DNA of 64,000 nucleotides from Tritrichomonas musculus (Eukaryota > Parabasalia > Tritrichomonadida > Tritrichomonadidae), in NCBI GenBank assembly GCA_039105265.1, contig JAPFFF010000020.1:372001-436000 (forward strand), in the 5' to 3' direction. Positions 46,798-55,726 of this stretch are shown in pieces. Both the position numbers and the translations under genes were made by a program. How positions within the stretch are numbered: position 1 is the first letter of the stretch; every line of letters begins with the position of its first letter. The notes beneath the pieces were generated by a model that saw only the letters and a program-made list of their open reading frames with translations, did not search any database and was not told the origin of the DNA.

Positions 46798-47784
46798 ATG
46801 AATAATAATAGTAATCATAATAATAAAATTGAAACAGAAATAAATGGTATTGTATTTGAATTAGACAAATCCGAGCATACAGCCTCAATTATCCGAGCTT
46901 CTTGCACTGCAAAAAAAGTTTTGATTCCAAAATCAATACTATATGATTCTGAGTATTATTCAATTATTTCAATCTTATCAAACTCATTTGCAAAAAATTC
47001 ACTATTAGAAACCTTAGAATTTTGTTCAGATTCAGAAATTATGTCGATACATAAAAATGCATTTAAAAATTGTACTATTCGTTATTTAAGCATACCAAAA
47101 AGTATGGAAGAGCTTCAGAGTGGATGGTGTAAATATGTAAAATATTTAAATTGGATAACTATTGCTCCAAATAATGATATTTTTTGCTATTTTGATCAAA
47201 ATATTATTTTAAGTAAGCATAATTCAAAAAGTGAAGAGTATGATACTGTTGTATTTGCAAGAAGAGATTTAATGAGTATTATTCTTCCATCTTTTATTAA
47301 AAATATTGCACCATTTTCATTTTCTTTTTGTACAAAACTTAAAACCATAGAAATTACAAAAGATGCTCAAATTTTTTCAATAGGTAATTATGCTTTTGCT
47401 GAATCATCTGTTCAAGATATAATACTTCCAAATACTATTCAAATATTTGGGAAAGGATGGTGTAAAAATACTTTCAAATTAAAAAGAGTTCAAATAATTG
47501 ACCTTAACGATAACTTTATTGATAATTTTGGTAAACAAAAAATTCTTGCTCAAAAGTTAATATCAAAAGATGGTCATTCATTTTTTGTTCTACAGTACGT
47601 GAATAACAAAATAAAGCGTATTATAATACCTGATTTTATAAGAATAATTTCTTCATATTGCTTTTATAAATTCAAAAAGCTCACAAAAGTTGATTTTACT
47701 AATTCATCTGATCTTCGCGAAATTAGTAGTAATAGGTTGACGAATTCGTGGGTCAGATATTTTGGCCTTGAGTTTCGGATCTGA
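46798..47784 (+). pseudogene. BspA-like LRR gene, 3' end cut by Maverick 2
   Basis: I choose the ATG at 46798; the frame opens at a TTG seven codons before it. The protein starts with an Asn-rich stretch, followed by the typical N-terminal domain (INGIVFELDKSEHTASII) and irregular LRR_5 repeats (FAKNSLLETLEF, SIHKNAFKNC). It includes the family linker YDTVVFARRDLMSIILPS and a further repeat (FTNSSDLREIS). After REISSN the sequence leaves the family and ends within about 18 codons in unrelated DNA. The break, near 47735, is the left end of Maverick 2. The remaining C-terminal repeats are missing. Confidence 0.75.
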
Positions 47785-48033
47785 TTTTCAATACGAGGGT
47801 ACACCTGTCTTCTAGCATTCATTTTTGGAGTCATGTTTCAATACTTGGAGCTCAAACTTGGGAAAATGTAGAATTTCAAAAAAAAGTGGCTAAAAATAGG
47901 TGTTTTGAAGAGGTTTGGGGCCAAAAATAATGACCGAATTTGTCGTCGTTTTGATGCTCGGGAATGTGTGAAAGAGCTGGTTGAAGCATGAAATAGTTGA
48001 CGGTCAGATATGAAACTTTTTGTAAGGGATAAT

Positions 48034-48372
48034 TTAATAAATTAGTTTTAGAAAAACCTTGAATGTGTCTGGTTTAATTTCGTTTCCAAGTGGATCTGTA
48101 AACCACAGTTTGAAGTCTCTTTTGTTTCCAATGTACTCATATTTGCGGTTGTCATCTGGTGGCATCACATTTGCATACCAAATAAGCGAATCACAATACT
48201 TGTCACGTTGAATGAAGTCCCCATGAAGTTCGGTTTCGCCATCAAGATATCCGTTGCATGTTGCTCTACAATATTGGAAAACGATGTATTTGGGATTCTT
48301 TGAGTAAGTGAAATCGATGGGTAATTGGTTGTTATAGGAGTCGGTGATGTAATATGTCTTAACTGTTTCCAT
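48034..48372 (-). CDS. Conserved small beta-rich Maverick protein
   Basis: The product has 112 residues and is homologous to 11691-12023: KTYYITDSYNNQLP, YIVFQYCRATCN, DDNRKYEYIG and a final TFKVFLKLIY. It lies directly downstream of the capsid gene on the same strand, whereas the Maverick 1 copy faces the other way. A role as an accessory jelly-roll or vertex capsid component is inferred from the context and the strand-turn-strand C-terminus. Confidence 0.65.
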   Translation of the reverse strand: METVKTYYITDSYNNQLPIDFTYSKNPKYIVFQYCRATCNGYLDGETELHGDFIQRDKYCDSLIWYANVMPPDDNRKYEYIGNKRDFKLWFTDPLGNEIKPDTFKVFLKLIY

Positions 48373-48415
48373 TTGGATTCATGCAAAAATAAAGCCATCT
48401 ACATATTCTTTCACT

Positions 48416-50104
48416 TTAAGCATAACCTGCTGGTGTATCTGTATAATATTTGACTGCACCTCTTTGCCATGTGAAGTATGTATCAGTGCATATCCAAGCT
48501 TCTGGTGGAGGTGGATGAGCATTATTATTTGAAACATCAAAGTTATAATATGTATCGTTAGCACCTCTGAATAATGGTTGACCTTTGAATTTGATAGTAA
48601 CAGTGTTTCCACCAGTATCAACACCATCGAATACATATCCAGAATTAGTACGTTCAAGTTGGAAGTTGATACAAAAGCTGGTGGCATCAGAGATAGTATT
48701 CTTATAACGTGTTCCGTCAGGTGCATTCAAAGACATTGTCCAAGAATCTTCAAGTTCATGGGATGGTCTGAGAGAGCCATCTAATTCATTACTTATTAAT
48801 TGATATTGATAGAAACGTGGACCAATAGTTGAATCAAATTCTGTATCTGGATACTTAACATTGTTGATGGTGAGCTGTACATTCTGGTACATAATGTTAT
48901 CGAAACATGTGATTTCATTTGTTCTTTTAGGGAACATGACTGTGATGTTGGTTGCATTTGAGAGAGCAATTGATTTAGAAACATCTAGACCTGCATCTGT
49001 TGCGAGACCTTGGAAACCTTCACGTACAAGTTGCTGAGATGGTATGAGAAGAGGTGTATCAAGTTCTTTAATTAATCCATTGAGACAGTCAGGTTTGATT
49101 CCAAAGCCAGCAAGATCTGATTTCATGGTTACAATAGTTCCACCACGGCAATTAAGAATTACTTCTTCAGTCTTGTATGCAATGACTTTAGTGGAATCAC
49201 CAAGGACTGGAAGTGTTTGGAAACCATCATTTTGCAAATCATTTGAACCATCTTGAGGAGCATCTGCAAGCTTGTATTCAGTTACAATTGTTGATGGAGA
49301 ACCAATTTGAGAGAACTTGTTTGAGATTGTAATGTTGGCTGGAACGTCTTGATCTATGGTAGAACAGTTAAGGAGTTCTTCAATTTCTTTAACAACAGAT
49401 GGTTGGACTTGAGGCCAAACTAATGCTTCTGTTGATGATTTAATTTCTTCTTCAATCTCTCCACAAATGGAGTTTGGATAGAGTTGCCAAGCTTGGAATG
49501 CAAGCTGATCTGTAAAGTAAATGGATGCTTCAAATGTGACTCTATGAGGTTTACCGTCTGCAAGTAATGTGAGAGGAACGTAAACACCACATACTGAAGG
49601 GCTCATTCGAGATGTATTCTCCCACAACGAATACCTGTGTTTGGCAGGTTCTTTGGCATCAATTGGTTTGATTGAGTTGTATGCAAATGATTCACGAATG
49701 AGTTCATCTTGCTGATATTCTTTAAGCATAACGTTATCAATCCATAAGCGAGCATCTGAAAAGAGTTCTACAGCATGTTTGAAGCCAATGAATATACGAT
49801 TTAAGTTTGCTGTATCATCATCTAAATGCAATTCTTTATTAAGTTGGACTACAAGATCAAGCTTTGCTGTAACGAAATTCTTTTCCATTTGTGAGATGGT
49901 ATGACCTTGATGTGTCCATTTGATTTTCGTTTTGGTTCCAATTGGCATGGGAGCATCTTTATCATCAACATCTTCTGTAAACCATCCAAATGTATGATCA
50001 CCACCATTGTATGCAATGAGATTTCGAAGTTTTGATTGGAAGAATTTTAGGACATCACCTTCGTCATTACCGGTGTTCTTGAGTTGAGCGTTCTGATATG
50101 TCAT
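48416..50104 (-). CDS. mcp: Major capsid protein candidate (double jelly roll)
   Basis: The product has 562 residues from the Met at 50104, which matches the Maverick 1 start (MTYQNAQLKNTGNDEGDVL); a Met five codons upstream (50119) is also possible. It shares LAFQAWQLYPNSICGEIEEE, IMYQNVQLTINN and AWICTDTYFTWQ with 12637-14580. It is shorter in the middle, where Maverick 1 has an extra loop. The assignment rests on length, homology, beta content and its place beside the packaging genes. Confidence 0.8.
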   Translation of the reverse strand: MTYQNAQLKNTGNDEGDVLKFFQSKLRNLIAYNGGDHTFGWFTEDVDDKDAPMPIGTKTKIKWTHQGHTISQMEKNFVTAKLDLVVQLNKELHLDDDTANLNRIFIGFKHAVELFSDARLWIDNVMLKEYQQDELIRESFAYNSIKPIDAKEPAKHRYSLWENTSRMSPSVCGVYVPLTLLADGKPHRVTFEASIYFTDQLAFQAWQLYPNSICGEIEEEIKSSTEALVWPQVQPSVVKEIEELLNCSTIDQDVPANITISNKFSQIGSPSTIVTEYKLADAPQDGSNDLQNDGFQTLPVLGDSTKVIAYKTEEVILNCRGGTIVTMKSDLAGFGIKPDCLNGLIKELDTPLLIPSQQLVREGFQGLATDAGLDVSKSIALSNATNITVMFPKRTNEITCFDNIMYQNVQLTINNVKYPDTEFDSTIGPRFYQYQLISNELDGSLRPSHELEDSWTMSLNAPDGTRYKNTISDATSFCINFQLERTNSGYVFDGVDTGGNTVTIKFKGQPLFRGANDTYYNFDVSNNNAHPPPPEAWICTDTYFTWQRGAVKYYTDTPAGYA

Positions 50105-50175
50105 TCTTTGAGCTTGCATTAAAAAAGATTCGTGTGAAGTTACATTTTTGAGATTTTAATACAAACCCAAAGAAA

Positions 50176-50523
50176 ATGGCATTCGGGACCTGGTTTAAGA
50201 ACTTGCTGGTGAAAGGAAAGAATTTCATAAAGAAAGCATCTCCATACATTCGTAAGGGAATTGAAATAGCACGAAAAGTTGGACCTATGTTTGGTGATAC
50301 AGTTGGTGGCATCGTTAATAGTATTGCTAATGGAGCTGATTACATACTCAATAAAGTTGCTCCAAATCCACCTAAAACAAACCCAATCAGACCAAAACCT
50401 TTACCAATAGATTCCACAAATTTCGATTCAATAATTAAAAACGATTCAAACAATAAGGTGGAAATGATTCAAAGACCAATTCTTGGTGGAAATAAAGGTA
50501 GACTAACTCCAATCTTGAAGTGA
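50176..50523 (+). CDS. MAFGTW protein, candidate pVI-like minor capsid protein
   Basis: The product has 115 residues and begins MAFGTWFKNLLVKGKNFIKK, an amphipathic basic helix. A second Gly/Val-rich helix (VGPMFGDTVGGIVNSIANG) and a Pro/Asn-rich tail ending GRLTPILK follow. It diverges from the capsid gene, like the Maverick 1 homologue at 14636. The resemblance to the lytic helix of adenovirus protein VI is one of pattern and position. Confidence 0.65.
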   Translation: MAFGTWFKNLLVKGKNFIKKASPYIRKGIEIARKVGPMFGDTVGGIVNSIANGADYILNKVAPNPPKTNPIRPKPLPIDSTNFDSIIKNDSNNKVEMIQRPILGGNKGRLTPILK

Positions 50524-50578
50524 TTTAAATGAGTCCATTGATGATTTAATGTGATTGTTTATTTTTATGTGACATCAA

Positions 50579-50944
50579 ATGGAAGTAAAAGTGATTGGAC
50601 CCATTAAAGAATATTTGAAAACATTTAATACTCCAGATGAATTCAATCTGTGGTATGCTAAAAATAAAGATGAGATTGATAAAATTACGACTCATAAACT
50701 TAATAAGATGTATTACATTGAGGGATATCGTATTACCAAAATCAAAGGTGTACTTTGTCTAAAGAAAGCTGTCAAGAAACAGATAGATGATTCACAAAAT
50801 GATTCACAAAATGATCCACAAAATGATCCACAAAATGAGTCTGCAATCTTGGATATACAGAATGAAATAGAGCAACTCAAAAGTGATATTCTTGCAATCA
50901 AGACAGCTATCAACGACATTGTTAAAGTAATTAATGGTGAATGA
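50579..50944 (+). CDS. Conserved small protein with Asn/Asp/Gln repeat and coiled coil
   Basis: The product has 121 residues, homologous to 15122-15520 in its first 65: DEFNLWYAKNKDEIDKITTH and LNKMYYIEGYRITKIKGVL. A four-fold 12-bp repeat follows, encoding a DSQNDSQNDPQNDP-like stretch, then a short coiled coil. It runs with the ATPase gene, 130 bases upstream of it, unlike the convergent arrangement in Maverick 1. No family is recognised. Confidence 0.7.
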   Translation: MEVKVIGPIKEYLKTFNTPDEFNLWYAKNKDEIDKITTHKLNKMYYIEGYRITKIKGVLCLKKAVKKQIDDSQNDSQNDPQNDPQNESAILDIQNEIEQLKSDILAIKTAINDIVKVINGE

Positions 50945-51074
50945 TATTCTTAAAACCTTTTTGCAAATATTTTTGAATCCATTTTCATTAGGATTTCACG
51001 CACACCTATTTTGAGCCCACCCATTTTTGAGACTTTTGCAAGCCTATGTTTGCATCCATTTTAATTAACTGTAA

Positions 51075-51896
51075 ATGTATAATCAAAGCTTTATGACTTC
51101 GTTTGGGAATCAAGACTCATTCAGCTACGTTCATGATATGGTTAGAGATTGCTTGAGAAGAAATAAAGGGCAAGTCACGAATGCATTGATCAGAAAGATT
51201 CACAAAGACATCAATATTTACTATAATTCTGTGAATATATTCGTTGGCAAACAAGGTTCCGGAAAGACGTTATCAGCAATTGAAGAAATCATTAAAATAG
51301 CTTCAATTCCAAATGCAGCACATCTTCTCATATATGTATCCAAAACAGGTGAACAGAAAGATGTTACATTTGAGTCATTAAGGGAACTCATTGAAATACC
51401 AATAGCATATGTTTCCCAAGAGAATGCTGAAGAATATGTTAATGCATTATTGAATTATAAGCAACTATATTACACAATACGTAAGGAACACCTTGAAGAC
51501 AAAATCATTGATGAGCAACGAATCGAGATATTCAGAGCATTGAAAGTTAATGATTTTCGTGCACCAATGCTGCATACCTTGATACTATTTGATGATATTG
51601 CTAATAACAAATTACTTGCAAATGAGAAATCATATTTCAATAATCTGATGACTACATGTCGACATAACCATATATCATTCTTCTTGAATGTCCAGTTCTG
51701 GAAATCGTTATCAACAACCATTAAATCAAATGTCTCTACAGTATTTGTATTCGGGACATATTCAAAAGAGCAGTTGAGATACATTACTCATCAAATTACT
51801 ATGAGCATATCGTTTGATGAATTGTATGAACGATACAAAAATATGAATAAACATCACAAGATTGTAATCGATTGCAATAATGGAAATGTAAGCTAA
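51075..51896 (+). CDS. atp: Genome-packaging ATPase (FtsK-HerA/A32 type)
   Basis: The product has 273 residues with Walker A GKQGSGKT at 58-65, Walker B HTLILFDDIA at 167-176, and a sensor-like Gln in SFFLNVQFWKS. It is homologous to 15454-16293 along the whole length. It would pump DNA into the capsid. It converges with the gene at 51908 with only 11 bases between the stops. Confidence 0.9.
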   Translation: MYNQSFMTSFGNQDSFSYVHDMVRDCLRRNKGQVTNALIRKIHKDINIYYNSVNIFVGKQGSGKTLSAIEEIIKIASIPNAAHLLIYVSKTGEQKDVTFESLRELIEIPIAYVSQENAEEYVNALLNYKQLYYTIRKEHLEDKIIDEQRIEIFRALKVNDFRAPMLHTLILFDDIANNKLLANEKSYFNNLMTTCRHNHISFFLNVQFWKSLSTTIKSNVSTVFVFGTYSKEQLRYITHQITMSISFDELYERYKNMNKHHKIVIDCNNGNVS

Positions 51897-51907
51897 TAAG
51901 AATATAT

Positions 51908-53077
51908 TTACTCAAATCCATATCTTTGTCTGGCTTTTTCTTTGGCTGCTGCAAAGTCTTCATCATATTTTTGTCTATATCCCTTAACATGATCATTAAG
52001 ATATGTGATGATTTGACCTTTAATGGTATTAATATATTCTTCTTTGGAAGTGGTTAATACATCATGCATATAGGTTCTAACAGCTTGTTTAACAGCTGGT
52101 TTCGCAAAGAGCCATTTCTCAAATGCTTTATATTCTGGGGTTTCTGCAACACTATCAGATTCGAAATCAATGTTGTAAGTTGGTTCATATTGTTGTTTCA
52201 ATACAACGAATTCATTCTGTCTTTCTTTAAGATCTTGCATCTGAGCCAAACATGGATCTTTAACTAATGCTGCATACATTGCTGCTGCAAGTGATGCTTC
52301 AAATGCTTTAGTTTGACTTACTTCTACAGCAACTTTACGAGCAAATTTGGCACCTTCTTCAGTACCTCCACCGAGTTCAAGAAATGCTTGTTTGCATGCT
52401 GGGGCAACAATGTAACGTGCAAATGCTTGATATGATGATAATGATTTTGATGGTGCATGAATATTCATTCTCTTACTCCATGCTTTATGTATTACTGGAT
52501 CATGATGAGCCCATCTAGCAACCTCTGAATAGTCATCATTATATACAGGTCCATAGTAATCATTATGGATCCAATCTTTAAAGCTTTGTGCTTTACGTTT
52601 GTCTTTCGTATCGTGACCAGTGTAATACAAATTCTTGAAGACTGCATCAGAATTCTTAGTTGTATATCCATTAACAGCAACAATTTTACCATCACGTCTA
52701 ACAACAAATTCTGGTACTCTGTCTCCATCGAGATCTTCGTGTTCACCTCTATATTTACGGTTTCCACCTTTTGGATTTGCATTCCAAATATCAAATACAC
52801 CTGGCATGAATTTAGTGGATCTAACAATATCACGTGCCATCTTACTGCTAACTAGGTTCTTAAGTGTATAATTATTAACTTCTTCGGGAGTATAATTGAA
52901 TCCAATGGGTATCTTAGCTTTATGTGTTGGTCTACTTTTAATTTTTACACCTGCTTCGAATGCATTGAATGGTTCATGATTGAATTGCCAATGCCATGGA
53001 CGTTCACCTTCTTCTTCTGGTGGTGAGGGTAATTCTGGTGGACGTTCACCTCCTTCAATTGTTGGTTGATCTGACAT
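51908..53077 (-). CDS. Conserved Maverick protein with DGD calcium-like motif
   Basis: The product has 389 residues. A Pro/Glu-rich N-terminus precedes the conserved DLDGDRVPEFVV and VNGYTT segments, a Tyr-rich region (FKNLYYTGHDT) and a helical C-terminal half rich in Ala and Lys. It corresponds to 16397-17560. The last acidic residue of the DGDG loop is replaced by Arg-Val, so metal binding may be weaker. Virion protein or terminal protein are both possible roles; neither can be shown here. Confidence 0.7.
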   Translation of the reverse strand: MSDQPTIEGGERPPELPSPPEEEGERPWHWQFNHEPFNAFEAGVKIKSRPTHKAKIPIGFNYTPEEVNNYTLKNLVSSKMARDIVRSTKFMPGVFDIWNANPKGGNRKYRGEHEDLDGDRVPEFVVRRDGKIVAVNGYTTKNSDAVFKNLYYTGHDTKDKRKAQSFKDWIHNDYYGPVYNDDYSEVARWAHHDPVIHKAWSKRMNIHAPSKSLSSYQAFARYIVAPACKQAFLELGGGTEEGAKFARKVAVEVSQTKAFEASLAAAMYAALVKDPCLAQMQDLKERQNEFVVLKQQYEPTYNIDFESDSVAETPEYKAFEKWLFAKPAVKQAVRTYMHDVLTTSKEEYINTIKGQIITYLNDHVKGYRQKYDEDFAAAKEKARQRYGFE

Positions 53078-53198
53078 CTTTGTGGCGACATTAAAAATAA
53101 TGATAACCGATTCTTAAATCAAAATATTTCATTTATGAAACCCTTGCATCTATTTGAACAAATTTCTTTCATAACATCAATGCTGGATGAACATGTAC

Positions 53199-54179
53199 TC
53201 ATACAATGTCGCATGGAATGTCACATGGAATCAAATCACTGCATTTCCATTCTGAACAAATTTCAATTTTCCCAGGTTTCTTGACCAATGGGTCTATTCC
53301 AAATCTAACTAAAAGTATATCTTTATAATTTCGGCATTTTGAGAATGATGGATAATAGCCTTTCCCTAATTTGATGACATCAGGTCTATGGCCATCAATA
53401 TAATATATTGTTACTTTCGAATCTTCGTGATCATATGAGGCAACACCATAAAATATCATTGATCTCTTGTAACAATGGGCATTTAATTCTGGCTCTGTAA
53501 ACAATCCTGTATGACCACTAGTGAGCATCAAATGAGGGTTATCTAGCTCAATACCTTGATTCAAACACATTTGCTTAAAGTAATTGTGAACACTTTCAAG
53601 ATAAGCTGAGTTATCTAAACTTGCAATCGTAGTTGATCTTTTCTTATATTTTTCCATTTCATTTTTATGCATTGCATTCTGGTGATTTGTATATGCTTGA
53701 AGATTTTGAGGATAGTTGTTGTTAGCAGTTTGGGCCAATTGGAATTGACGATTATTTTGATTATCTTTCAGAATATCTTCATCATGTTTAGCATTGGCTT
53801 GAATATGTGCTAATGCAACTACTTTATTGTTATCACTATTATGTTCAATAACTTGTAATGCATTCTGATTTGGTTCTGTTAATGTAGCTTGTAATTGATT
53901 TCCATTCTGACTCATTGTTTTGGTATTAACCATATTTTTATTGAAATCCATTGAAGGATTATAAAATTCATCTAAATTGAAATAATTATTGTTATTGTTA
54001 TTGTTATTGTTTGATGGTTGGGAGTTGTTGTTAGATGGGAATTTGAACCCATTATTGTTTGATGATTGGAAGCTGTATGGATTATAGTTTGTTCCAGATG
54101 AATTATTGTTTGTTCCAGATGGATTTCGTCTGTTTGAACCTGTACCTGGTGGATGTCTTCCTCCAAATAAACCACTCAT
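53199..54179 (-). CDS. Asn/Gln-rich protein specific to Maverick 2
   Basis: The product has 326 residues. The first 110 are Gly, Asn and Ser-rich low complexity (NNNSSGTNYNPYSFQSSNN). A Gln/Asn-rich middle follows, and the last 130 residues look globular, with several Cys and aromatic residues (YKRSMIFYGVASYDH, VTIYYIDGHRPDVI) and two CDIP-like repeats at the end. The His, Asp and Cys residues recall a protease, but the adenain pattern is not visible, so I do not call one. It has no counterpart in Maverick 1. It diverges from the fibre gene by 61 bases. Confidence 0.65.
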   Translation of the reverse strand: MSGLFGGRHPPGTGSNRRNPSGTNNNSSGTNYNPYSFQSSNNNGFKFPSNNNSQPSNNNNNNNNNYFNLDEFYNPSMDFNKNMVNTKTMSQNGNQLQATLTEPNQNALQVIEHNSDNNKVVALAHIQANAKHDEDILKDNQNNRQFQLAQTANNNYPQNLQAYTNHQNAMHKNEMEKYKKRSTTIASLDNSAYLESVHNYFKQMCLNQGIELDNPHLMLTSGHTGLFTEPELNAHCYKRSMIFYGVASYDHEDSKVTIYYIDGHRPDVIKLGKGYYPSFSKCRNYKDILLVRFGIDPLVKKPGKIEICSEWKCSDLIPCDIPCDIV

Positions 54180-54240
54180 TTTTGGATTAACATAAAATTA
54201 ATTGACATGTATAGTGCAAAATAGTTTAACATTAAGATAA

Positions 54241-55713
54241 ATGACTGCAATATTAACCAAACAAAATGCATTAGATGGAGCCTTGGTAGGAGGTTCTGGC
54301 AAAGGTGGTGATGGAATATTTGATTCAATTCATGTTAAAGGTGATGCAACAATCGATGGTAGTTGTAAAATCTTCTTTGGTGAAGAATATGATGGACCTC
54401 AAAGTGTCAAAGAATGTTTCGAAGCATTTGGGAAAGCATTGACTGATATAACTAGCGACATTCAATCACATCGAACCGTTATCGATACACATGGAACCAA
54501 ACTTGCTGACCATGAAGATAGAATATCAACTTTAGAGAATGCTCCTCCATCTGCTATTGAAAGTGTAATGACTTATGAAGAAGGTTGTGATGAATTCATT
54601 ATCGATGCAAATAATATCCATAAATTAAGTGATTCGGATTCTCAGGACGGTTCAACATACAACATTATTGAGATTGATTACTCTGGATCTGTAAGTGGAC
54701 AAGTCTTTGAGATCATCTTTCCAAAGAATCTTGAAATTGAAAATGCTTATATTTCCTGTGACACCCAAAATAGATTCACTAATCCCATTATTGAATACAT
54801 CACAGATTCACAAAGCGATTCCAAATATCAATTAAAGTACATCAGCAATGAATCAAAACCTCGAATATACATGTCGAAATCTGCAATCTATGACCCATTT
54901 GAACTATATACTGATGGATTCATGAAGATCGAATTCGTTGGGAAAATGCATCAAATCTCAGTTATTAAAGATTGTGCTGAAGGTACATTAATGAATCTCA
55001 AATGTAATCTCATTGATGCTGACAATTGCTTCAAACTCTATAGGTCTCCTTTACCAGATTTCTATACAATCAAGTCAATTGGTGAAGAGAATGGTTTATA
55101 TTATGCTGATTGGGGTTTCATTCCTGGTTCAGATGAATTCAATAGCTTAATTGATGGACAAGTGTTTGAGTTTAGAGATGATGCATTTGGCACAACTTAT
55201 AAATTAACCAAAGAATCTGATAAATGGGTTGGTAATAACTATTGTATTCACATACCAGTATTGATGACAAAGAAAGGTGATACAACATTTGAAATGAAAC
55301 ATGAAGCAGTATTTGTTAAACAAAATGAGGTAAATCTATTCACAATCAAACAGTTGTTCGATGATTACCAAGATGGTCAAAACGTTCTTGAATACATGAA
55401 TAATCATGGATTGATTACATTCAATGATTGTAGAGTTACAAAAGGTCAGGATGGAGGTGATTTTCAATCTAAAGATGGACTTTGGGCAATGTATTTAACA
55501 TGTACAGCTAATAAAAGCTGTAATTTCAGTGTTGATCTCAACTTTAAAGGTCAAACTCATTCAATTACTTTTGGTTATGAGCATCACAATAAACCAGCAT
55601 ATTGTCAATACAAAATCATTGATGCAAATGTCTTCGAATGTATTCCACATCATTACATAGATTTCACTTGCTGCAATAGCAAGGGCCAACTCTGTTGTCA
55701 AACAAGATGTTGA
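54241..55713 (+). pseudogene. Fibre/spike gene, N-terminal part before a frameshift
   Basis: The 490 codons match the first part of the Maverick 1 fibre: TAILTKQNALDGALVGG, IDADNCFKLYRSPLPDFY, DGQVFEF and NVFECIPHHY. After HHY the frame enters about 35 foreign bases (55662-55698) and stops at 55711-55713. The Maverick 1 protein continues with KLEVGNPPYGLKLYMRTDKE at this place, and the same continuation is found here in another frame from 55709 on. Either the gene is broken or the two parts are made separately. Confidence 0.75.
55662..55698. repeat. Inverted near-copy of a Maverick 1 fibre segment
   Basis: TTCACTTGCTGCAATAGCAA and the following GGGCCAACTCTGTT are almost identical to Maverick 1 at 9141-9173; the single clear difference is one extra base. 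In Maverick 1 the fibre is on the minus strand, here on the plus strand, so the segment is reversed relative to the gene. It coincides with the frameshift. Confidence 0.8.
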
Positions 55714-55726
55714 TTCAAAGCTTGGA

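Noticed and set aside
53199-54179. Adenain-like protease in Maverick 2
   Set aside because: His and Cys residues are present, but the ordered catalytic pattern and the usual surrounding motifs are missing.
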